A stretch of 7,053 nucleotides of DNA from Candidatus Aminicenantota bacterium. GTDB taxonomy: Bacteria > Acidobacteriota > Aminicenantia > UBA2199. Both the position numbers and the translations under genes were made by a program. The stretch spans positions 1 through 7,053 of the forward strand of contig JAGLQA010000739.1 of assembly GCA_023137075.1 (NCBI GenBank). The letters are read 5' to 3'. The notes beneath the pieces were generated by a model, which was given only the letters and a program-made list of their open reading frames with translations, made no database searches and was not told where the DNA came from. Shown here piece after piece: positions 1 through 5,752 of this stretch (position 1 is its first letter; each line of letters opens with the position of its first letter).

Positions 1-1141
1 ATAATGCCTTAAAGCTGTCAAATTTTGACAGAACATTAATGAGTTTCTTATTAAATTTTTCTACTCCACCCTGGTTGAGGTGGTGCATGTCTTTATAATC
101 TTCGTAAAAATCCAGTTTCATTATAGTATTAAAATCAAGATATTCAACTTTGTGCTTTTTGGCAACAGCGGCAATTTGCCCTGAAATTTTTTCATAATTA
201 ACAACTTGTTCTAAAAAGACGTCCGGCAGGGGGTGGGTGACCAGGAAGACCGCGGTTCCTTTTTTTTTGCAAAAATGCAAAATTTTTTCATAATAGTTTA
301 ATTGAAGGGGGTTCAATTTATATTTTCTGCGAATTTTTTTAATTTTTTTGTTCCTGTCGTTTTTTAAATTCGAAGTCGCGTATCCGCCGGGAATATATGT
401 GCCGGATTTGATTACAGGGTATTTGTTTAGTGGGAATCTTAACCTTTTTACCATCTCGATAAAAAAAGCCTTGATGCCGTCGACTCCCCCCGCATCTATC
501 CCCATTTTTAATACGTTAAAATGTAGGGGATGATTGACCAGGGTATATAAGAAGGACTCAAAACCATCTATAACCAATGAATGGAAATAACATTCTATAA
601 TTACGATTTTCGGGCGTAAATCTTTATAGTACATTTTTAATAAATAATATGAGTTAACCGGCCCCTGGCCTCGTACAGCCAAATTAAAAGACGTTAAACC
701 ATATCTTTGAAATATTCTCGGGTCAAATCCCAATACGGCATGTGAAGAACCTATAAATAAAATATCGATATTTTTAAATTTACTTATTTCTCGAAACTTG
801 TGGAATGCTACAGCCGTGCCGGTCCATATTTTATATGGGAGTAAACGATCGAGAACCGAATTCTTTAGAACACTTTTGCGTAAAATATTCTCTACTTCCT
901 TTTTACCTGCTGCATTTAATCCTTTTCCCGGGATATAATATCTATTATCGGATTCATCTATTTTATAGGATTTTTTCATCAAAGCTCTATCGCTTCTGTC
1001 GAGGAATCTTGTTATCTGAGAAAATTTCCCTTTATGAATCTGCCCATTACTGCTGATGTTGTCTAAAGTATAGAAGATAATAAAATTGAATAAAATAAAC
1101 AGGACAACAAATAGGATAATTTTTTTTAAAAATTTTTTCAT
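1..1141 (-). CDS. Membrane-anchored SGNH-type acyltransferase/esterase (3' end missing)
   Basis: I translated this frame by hand: 380 codons without a stop from the ATG at 1141-1139 to the left edge. The protein starts MKKFLKKIILFVVLFILFNF, a basic start followed by one membrane segment (about 8-26), so most of it should lie outside the membrane. FIGSSHAVLGFDP (129-141) is the GDSx-like nucleophile block, with Ser133. NLAVRGQGP (153-161) resembles the block II Gly region. DMHHLNQGG (351-359) is the final block, with Asp351 and His354 completing the triad. This order fits DltD/AlgJ/AlgX-like partners of MBOAT proteins, which place the acyl group on the glycan. The gene begins 41 nt after the MBOAT stop, with a modest GTGAG site about 9 nt upstream. 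Block V is already present, so only the extreme C-terminus should be missing. It is visibly more AT-rich than genes 1-3. Confidence 0.88.
   Translation of the reverse strand, partial: MKKFLKKIILFVVLFILFNFIIFYTLDNISSNGQIHKGKFSQITRFLDRSDRALMKKSYKIDESDNRYYIPGKGLNAAGKKEVENILRKSVLKNSVLDRLLPYKIWTGTAVAFHKFREISKFKNIDILFIGSSHAVLGFDPRIFQRYGLTSFNLAVRGQGPVNSYYLLKMYYKDLRPKIVIIECYFHSLVIDGFESFLYTLVNHPLHFNVLKMGIDAGGVDGIKAFFIEMVKRLRFPLNKYPVIKSGTYIPGGYATSNLKNDRNKKIKKIRRKYKLNPLQLNYYEKILHFCKKKGTAVFLVTHPLPDVFLEQVVNYEKISGQIAAVAKKHKVEYLDFNTIMKLDFYEDYKDMHHLNQGGVEKFNKKLINVLSKFDSFKAL
15..31. repeat. Near-perfect palindrome in the 3' part of the SGNH gene
   Basis: CTGTCAAA and TTTGACAG form an eight-base inverted repeat around a single central base, within the codons for the VLSKFDSF segment. 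The one-base spacer suits a dimeric protein site better than an RNA hairpin. It may also be chance in coding DNA, so no function is assigned. Confidence 0.35.
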
Positions 1142-1182
1142 CGTTTACTGCTCACTCCCGGTTTATTACTCATTACTTATTG

Positions 1183-2706
1183 CTAAAACCGGGCGTAAAG
1201 AAATTCGGTTGCGGTAAACTTGCCAAAGAAATAAATATAAAAGACAATTAAATAATAGATTGACCATCTCAGCCATACCGGTTTTTTGGAAAAGAGAGAA
1301 AAGATAACGCCGTCCCGGGATAATAGTTCCGCCAGAAAAAGGATACCCAATGCAATAACAACGATAATAAAATCGCCGGGGGTAATTCCCATTTTTTCAA
1401 GTACAAGTCGCAGCGGTGACAGGCCGGTGGAGACCGTTTGAGCGATAAATTCCGGCACGCCGGTAAACAAATGTTTGATGACATATTCGGCATGAGAGAA
1501 GGTTTTTGCCCGGAAAAAAATCCAGGAAAAGGATACCAGGTTAAAGGTAATAAAAATCCCGAAACACTTATGTAATATAGAATTTTTCCTGATTTTCAAA
1601 CTTTTCCGTATCCCTTTCCGGGTCTTCTTCGTGATGTATGACAGCAGCAAATAGACGCCGTGGAGCAACCCCCAAAAAACAAACGTCCAGGCGGCGCCGT
1701 GCCAGATACCGCATAGCAGCATCGTGCATATGACGCCGATAAAATATGACCAGGTCTCGGCTTTAATGTGCAGTAGTCTCGCTGATTTTATTTTCCCGGA
1801 TACGGCGTAGGCGATGGGCAAAAATAAATATTCCATTAACCAACTCGTCAGCGAAATATGCCACCTTTTCCAGAAATCGGGGACCGACCTGGCCAGGTAG
1901 GGCCTGTCAAAATTTTCCATCATTCGGAATCCCATTATTTTACCCGCGCCGATGGCTATATCGGTGTAACCGGAAAAATCGCAGTAAACCTGGAATGAAA
2001 AACAGTAAACAGCCAAAATCAGGGGGACGCCTTCATAACGGCCTAAGTGATTAAATACCTGGTTTACGTAAACGGCCAACCTGTCGGCAATGACAAGTTT
2101 TTTAAAAAATCCCCAGGCCATTAATTTCAAACCATCGGTAACCTGTTGATAGTCAAAATCGATTCTCTTCGCGAACTGGGGCAGGAGTTTTTTTGCCCGG
2201 TCAATGGGCCCGGCTACTATTCCCGGGAAAAAAGAGACGTATAAAGCAAAACGGCCGAAGTGTTTTTCCGGCTCCTGGTTTTGCCTGTAAACCTCGATTA
2301 AATACCCGATTTTTTTGAATGTATAGTATGATATACCGATGGGCAGCAGCAGGTTGAGATGGGGAATAGGAAAAAATATATTAAAATGTGCGGTCAGTGA
2401 CTTTAGGGAGTCGGCAAAAAAATTATAATATTTAAAGATAAACAGGAGTCCTACATTAAATATTATTCCGGCCAGAAAAATAACCTTGCGTCGAGATTTT
2501 TTGGAGGCTTTGCCCATCAATAGCCCGGCAGTGAAATCGATAATTGTAGAAACCAGCAGCAATACCGCATATCCCGGTTCCCAGCTTATATAGAAATAAT
2601 AGCTTGCGGCGAGAAGCAGCAGCCACCGGAAGCGGTGCGGTAGAGAATAATAGATAGAGACTACGATAGCCAAAAAACAAATAAAATCTATTGATGTTAA
2701 TATCAT
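1183..2706 (-). CDS. MBOAT membrane O-acyltransferase (AlgI/DltB type)
   Basis: This 507-residue integral membrane protein belongs to the MBOAT family, whose bacterial members AlgI, DltB and PatA pass acyl groups across the membrane for O-acylation of polysaccharides or teichoic acids. Its length is normal for AlgI-like proteins. Family marks in order are LPIGISYYTF (121-130), FFPGIVAGPI (159-168), YCDFSGYTDIAIG (241-253), FWKRWHISLTSWL (278-290) and LCGIWHGAAWTFVFWGLLHG (331-350), with the conserved catalytic-site His336. Many hydrophobic segments run from residue 8 to the C-terminus, consistent with about ten or more membrane passes. The ATG is 6 nt after the glycosyltransferase stop, with an AGG site 9 nt upstream. 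An SGNH protein follows directly, the classic partner arrangement. Family and role are firm; the acyl donor (probably acetyl) and the target are inferred. Confidence 0.93.
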   Translation of the reverse strand: MILTSIDFICFLAIVVSIYYSLPHRFRWLLLLAASYYFYISWEPGYAVLLLVSTIIDFTAGLLMGKASKKSRRKVIFLAGIIFNVGLLFIFKYYNFFADSLKSLTAHFNIFFPIPHLNLLLPIGISYYTFKKIGYLIEVYRQNQEPEKHFGRFALYVSFFPGIVAGPIDRAKKLLPQFAKRIDFDYQQVTDGLKLMAWGFFKKLVIADRLAVYVNQVFNHLGRYEGVPLILAVYCFSFQVYCDFSGYTDIAIGAGKIMGFRMMENFDRPYLARSVPDFWKRWHISLTSWLMEYLFLPIAYAVSGKIKSARLLHIKAETWSYFIGVICTMLLCGIWHGAAWTFVFWGLLHGVYLLLSYITKKTRKGIRKSLKIRKNSILHKCFGIFITFNLVSFSWIFFRAKTFSHAEYVIKHLFTGVPEFIAQTVSTGLSPLRLVLEKMGITPGDFIIVVIALGILFLAELLSRDGVIFSLFSKKPVWLRWSIYYLIVFYIYFFGKFTATEFLYARF

Positions 2707-2712
2707 AACCGG

Positions 2713-4437
2713 TTACCTGACAAAAAATTTTCTTTTAACTTTTGATCCTATCCTCTTAAGAAGTGCAAAAGCTTTCCTGGTTATTAAGAGAGGTGAAACC
2801 TTTAACCTGGAAAATATTCTTTTTTTCCCGGTATTCTTCCCGGGAGGAACTGCGGCGCCCGCTGATATAACCCAACTCTCAACCTGGGAAATATAAGCGG
2901 CTTCTTTCGCTCCTTTTATTAACCTGATCTCAAATTTGATCTGGGCCTGGGGATCATTAATATCTTGAGGAATTTCCAGCCCGGTTTCCACTTCTTCCCA
3001 TTCACCGCTGCCGCTGTGTTCGGTTCTGACAACTTTAATCCATTTCCCTCCTGTTCTGACAGCAATTATTAAAAATAACTTATGGCCCTCGCCGTATTTT
3101 GCGCGCATCCGGGTGCTGACATGAAAACCGCCCGCATTAACTGCGCTAAACTCCTGGAAAATAGAGATACTCATGTTTTTTGGAGTTAATTTTAAACCGG
3201 TCTTCGCTTTAAGAACCTTTTCTCCTGAAACTTTCCAGTTGTAGGATTTATTTCCGGTCCAGGTCTCGAAATCGCCGTTTATGATGTAAAAGGGGTTATG
3301 AAGATTATTTGAAATTCTTACATGATCCTCAATGATTCCTTCTAACTCCGCATAGATTTTCTCCGGCACAAACCTCTTGTTGGCGTAATCCCAGGCTTCT
3401 GTCTCGATTTTTTTTCTTTCTTCGGGATTTTTAAGAAGATGGATTATTTTTTGGGCCATGTTGTCGTGGTCAGGCAAAATTACCGGTACTTCTTCGATTT
3501 TTTCTTCTAAAACGTCCACCGCTGCCTTTGAACACACAACACATTTGCCTAATGATAAGGCCTCAACGGTTTTGATCGGAAGCCCGGTGCCATATAACGA
3601 AACATTTAAAACTACGGCGGCTTTTCGATAATAATCCAACAAATCATCGACATAGTAGAGAAGCTTTACACCTTTGCGTTTTTTATAATCTTCGATCGCA
3701 CTGCAGACCTGGCCGCATATAAGAATTTCAGCATGGGGAATCTCTTTTCTTATTTTCCTCCAGCATTTATCTAAAAATAATTTTATCCCTCGAACATTGG
3801 GATCATACAAATTTCCTACGAATAACAATTTCTTCGATTCTTCAGCGGTATAAATTCTCTGTGATCCGTGGACCGCGTGTTCTACCAGGATAACTTTTTT
3901 TGTGGGGCATAATCGTTCCAGGAATTCTTTGTCTTTCCTTTGAATGGCAATAAGTATATCTGTCTTATACAATTCATTTATTTCCTCTTCTTTCGCACAA
4001 TTCCTATCGTCCAACGCCCCCCCCGATTTTTTCGCGTTTATGGAACGCATGTGCTGGATGTCGATGGTGTCCAAAAAAGTAAGTATTCTTTTGGGGAGGT
4101 GGTACAATATATCGGCTGTCCAGGCAAAAATGGAGATAACGGCCGCGGGGTTCTCTTTTATTATTGTATCGATGGCAAAATTAGCAAAACCGGGATCCTT
4201 ATGCCGCTGCAGGAATGATTCGGCATGCTTTTTCTTTTCCTTTCTCTCGAATAACCATAAAGAATCAACCCTGTCAACAAAAAAATCATGGTGCCCTTTA
4301 AAATCATAAGCGATTAATCCTACTTTGTGATTTTTTTCCTTAAAATAGGAGATGAGATCTATGATTCGCCTTGCTCCGCCGTTATTCACCGGGTACATGG
4401 TGATTGGCGAAACGATGATAATGCTTTTTGGTTTCAT
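2713..4437 (-). CDS. GT-B fold glycosyltransferase with C-terminal beta-rich domain and basic tail
   Basis: The 574-residue protein is a glycosyltransferase of the GT4-like (Glycos_transf_1) group, expected to transfer a sugar from a nucleotide donor in the cytoplasm. The N-terminal Rossmann half begins SIIIVSPITMYPVNNGGARR (5-24), with the acceptor-side NGG loop. The donor half has LLFVGNLYDPNVRGI (204-218), ILICGQ (238-243) and GTGLPIKTVEALSLGKCVVC (283-302), where Lys289 and Glu292 fall in the usual donor-binding helix region. The catalytic part ends near residue 375. Residues 381-526 form a beta-rich module opening NPFYIINGDFETW, related to the end of the preceding protein. Residues 535-574 form a strongly basic tail, possibly for membrane contact. 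The ATG fits the first beta strand, but its ribosome site is weak (AGAG, 9 nt away). The gene lies 64 nt after its upstream neighbour and 6 nt before the MBOAT gene. The family is firm; donor and acceptor are unknown. Confidence 0.88.
   Translation of the reverse strand: MKPKSIIIVSPITMYPVNNGGARRIIDLISYFKEKNHKVGLIAYDFKGHHDFFVDRVDSLWLFERKEKKKHAESFLQRHKDPGFANFAIDTIIKENPAAVISIFAWTADILYHLPKRILTFLDTIDIQHMRSINAKKSGGALDDRNCAKEEEINELYKTDILIAIQRKDKEFLERLCPTKKVILVEHAVHGSQRIYTAEESKKLLFVGNLYDPNVRGIKLFLDKCWRKIRKEIPHAEILICGQVCSAIEDYKKRKGVKLLYYVDDLLDYYRKAAVVLNVSLYGTGLPIKTVEALSLGKCVVCSKAAVDVLEEKIEEVPVILPDHDNMAQKIIHLLKNPEERKKIETEAWDYANKRFVPEKIYAELEGIIEDHVRISNNLHNPFYIINGDFETWTGNKSYNWKVSGEKVLKAKTGLKLTPKNMSISIFQEFSAVNAGGFHVSTRMRAKYGEGHKLFLIIAVRTGGKWIKVVRTEHSGSGEWEEVETGLEIPQDINDPQAQIKFEIRLIKGAKEAAYISQVESWVISAGAAVPPGKNTGKKRIFSRLKVSPLLITRKAFALLKRIGSKVKRKFFVR
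2716..2718 (-). promoter_or_regulatory. Ribosome binding site core (AGG) for the MBOAT gene
   Basis: TCAGGTAA spans the end of the glycosyltransferase gene and its stop codon, with the AGG core nine bases before the MBOAT ATG at 2706-2704. The site lies across the stop codon, so translation of the two genes is probably coupled. Confidence 0.6.
2860..3297 (-). other. Putative carbohydrate-binding domain, copy 2 (glycosyltransferase C-terminus)
   Basis: Residues 381-526 carry the same ordered landmarks as copy 1: NGDFETW (387-393) then a Trp at 401, SIFQEFS (425-431), GGFHVSTRMRAKYGEG (436-451), HSGSGEWEEVE (474-484), IPQDI (489-493), IKF (500-502) and GAKEAAYISQVESW (509-522). The order and spacing are close enough for common ancestry, but the domains are clearly diverged. 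Confidence 0.65.
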
Positions 4438-4484
4438 TTTATTGAACTCTAATAAGATTGCCTGCCGCGAAGCTGCTCAACGCT

Positions 4485-4502
4485 ACCCCACGCATGTGGG
4501 GT
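4485..4502 (-). other. Stem-loop after the MptE/Maf-like stop codon
   Basis: A perfect seven-base inverted repeat, ACCCCAC and GTGGGGT with a four-base loop, overlaps the last base of the stop codon and occupies the start of the 64-nt gap before the glycosyltransferase gene. On the minus strand it reads ACCCCACATGCGTGGGGT. No run of T follows it, so it is not a standard intrinsic terminator. It could stabilise or process the transcript or tune downstream expression. Confidence 0.6.
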
Positions 4503-5752
4503 TATTTTTCAAAGGTGACATTGACTTCCTTTATTAATGCGGGTTCCTTTGCCCCTGCCCGCAGCATTACCGTAAATTTAAGGTGACTGACGGGGATATC
4601 TACCGGGATGGTTCCCGATATTTCCAGGTCCTGCCACTGCCCGTCACCGGGATGATCGGTTTTGAACATCACGGGTTCGCGGTCGCGGGAATCCCGCAAA
4701 CAGGCCGTGGAAAAACTCAACTTGCCGGGCTCATATGCTTTCACTCTTGCGGTCGCTTTAAAACGGCCTCCCTGGAAAAAAGTTTCGGACTTTAAAAATT
4801 GAAAAATCGAATTATACTTCTTCCTGCCGGCAGGTTTTAATTCCACCCCGGAAGTACCGTCAGGCGTTTTTTCCGAGCGACTTATTAGCCGGGTGTCCGC
4901 GTTTGTTTCCCAATATAAAGGCATATTTCGATTCCAGGTAGAAAAATTGCCGTTACAAATAAGTTCGGTCGTGTATTTGGCCAATTTTTTCGTATCGCTG
5001 AAGATGGAGACGCGGGGCACGACCGGGTCGATAAGTGAACGGTCCGATACGATATATAAATAAATACCTTTGGACCGGAACCAATAATAAAGGGCGCGGG
5101 TCGATTCGGCAATGTCCTGCACTTCAAAGGGCCGGATGCGCGGTTTATTAAGAATACCGTCAGGTTTACGGCTGCCGGGCGCTTCCTCTTTAAAGTAATG
5201 TGTCATCACGGGCACGTTCAACTCGCCCAGGTCCCAACCCATGGCTATTATCTCCTTCACGCCTAAGTGAACAAATAGATAGATGCCTAATTCATAAACC
5301 ACCCCGGGGCCCCAGGGCCGCTCCAATCCTTTGGAAAACAACCAGTCATCAAAGGCCAACGTAGTAGCCAGGCGTTTTGAAAAGTTCCTGGGATCGGGTA
5401 TGCGAAACAACAAATCGGGCCGGGTACCGGGGGTGGGTGGATCATCATCCGCCCGCTCAAACAGGACGATGGGCGCCGGTTCCTTATAATCGTAAGGTTG
5501 GTAGTTCCAAGAATTGAGCAGGTGGAAGTCGGCGATTTCAGCGGCTTCATTGTAGGTTTGTTTTACGGAAACAACCAGTTTATCGGATAAAAGTTCCTTT
5601 ACTTCGTCACTCCAGTTGTCCTTGAATGAAGGGCCGCAGGTTAACAGGTAGCAGGTTTCTCCCTCATAGGCTCCTTGAAGTAGATTCACTTTTTCAGCCG
5701 CAGATGCGGCATCGCGAATTTTTTCTCTTAGCTGCGCGGTTTTCGGATGCAT
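4502..5752 (-). CDS. MptE/Maf (DUF115)-like protein with C-terminal beta-rich domain
   Basis: The 416-residue product has two parts. Residues 30-245 look like the Rossmann-type domain of the MptE-like/Maf flagellin-glycosylation family (DUF115, PF01973). They carry CYLLTCGPSF (34-43), which matches the family's G-x-GPS loop, then a strand with VVSVKQTYNEA, and AMGWDLGEL (170-178), which resembles the family's GxDL motif. Members related to Maf attach nonulosonic acids to proteins; sialyltransferases of family GT42 have a similar GPS loop and are an alternative. Residues 263-414 form a separate, probably beta-sandwich domain beginning ICNGNFSTWNRNMPLYW, which resembles CBM_4_9-type carbohydrate-binding modules. 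A related domain ends the next protein. There is no signal peptide, so it is probably cytoplasmic. The start is firm: AAGGAG lies 5 nt upstream and the ATG overlaps the previous stop. Fold assignment is moderate; the exact reaction is inferred. Confidence 0.75.
   Translation of the reverse strand: MHPKTAQLREKIRDAASAAEKVNLLQGAYEGETCYLLTCGPSFKDNWSDEVKELLSDKLVVSVKQTYNEAAEIADFHLLNSWNYQPYDYKEPAPIVLFERADDDPPTPGTRPDLLFRIPDPRNFSKRLATTLAFDDWLFSKGLERPWGPGVVYELGIYLFVHLGVKEIIAMGWDLGELNVPVMTHYFKEEAPGSRKPDGILNKPRIRPFEVQDIAESTRALYYWFRSKGIYLYIVSDRSLIDPVVPRVSIFSDTKKLAKYTTELICNGNFSTWNRNMPLYWETNADTRLISRSEKTPDGTSGVELKPAGRKKYNSIFQFLKSETFFQGGRFKATARVKAYEPGKLSFSTACLRDSRDREPVMFKTDHPGDGQWQDLEISGTIPVDIPVSHLKFTVMLRAGAKEPALIKEVNVTFEK
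4505..4969 (-). other. Putative carbohydrate-binding domain, copy 1 (C-terminus of MptE/Maf-like protein)
   Basis: Residues 262-416 share a run of landmarks with the C-terminal part of the next protein: NGNFSTW then a Trp at 281, SIFQFL (315-320), GGRFKATARVKAY (328-340), HPGDGQWQDLE (367-377), IPVDI (382-386), LKF (391-393) and GAKEPALIKEV (400-410). The NG(N/D)FxxW opening is typical of galactose-binding-like beta-sandwich modules. Whether it binds sugar is not shown by the sequence. Confidence 0.65.

Noticed and set aside
348..1056. Plus-strand open frames of 61 and 83 codons
   Set aside because: They lie opposite the SGNH gene, whose continuous frame, membrane anchor and catalytic blocks explain this region.
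1..1141. Pseudogene or frameshift in the SGNH gene
   Set aside because: Codon-by-codon translation shows no stop or frame change from the ATG to the edge, and both catalytic blocks are in the same frame.
3940..4309. Two overlapping plus-strand open frames of 92 and 121 codons
   Set aside because: They lie entirely opposite the well-supported glycosyltransferase gene, show no recognisable motifs and are antisense shadows.
4438..4501. Intrinsic transcription terminator between genes 2 and 3
   Set aside because: The stem is strong but no T-run follows it on the minus strand, and the genes around it appear functionally linked.
4476..4510. CRISPR array of type I-E
   Set aside because: Only one repeat-like stem is present, with no spacer and second repeat and no cas gene in the window.
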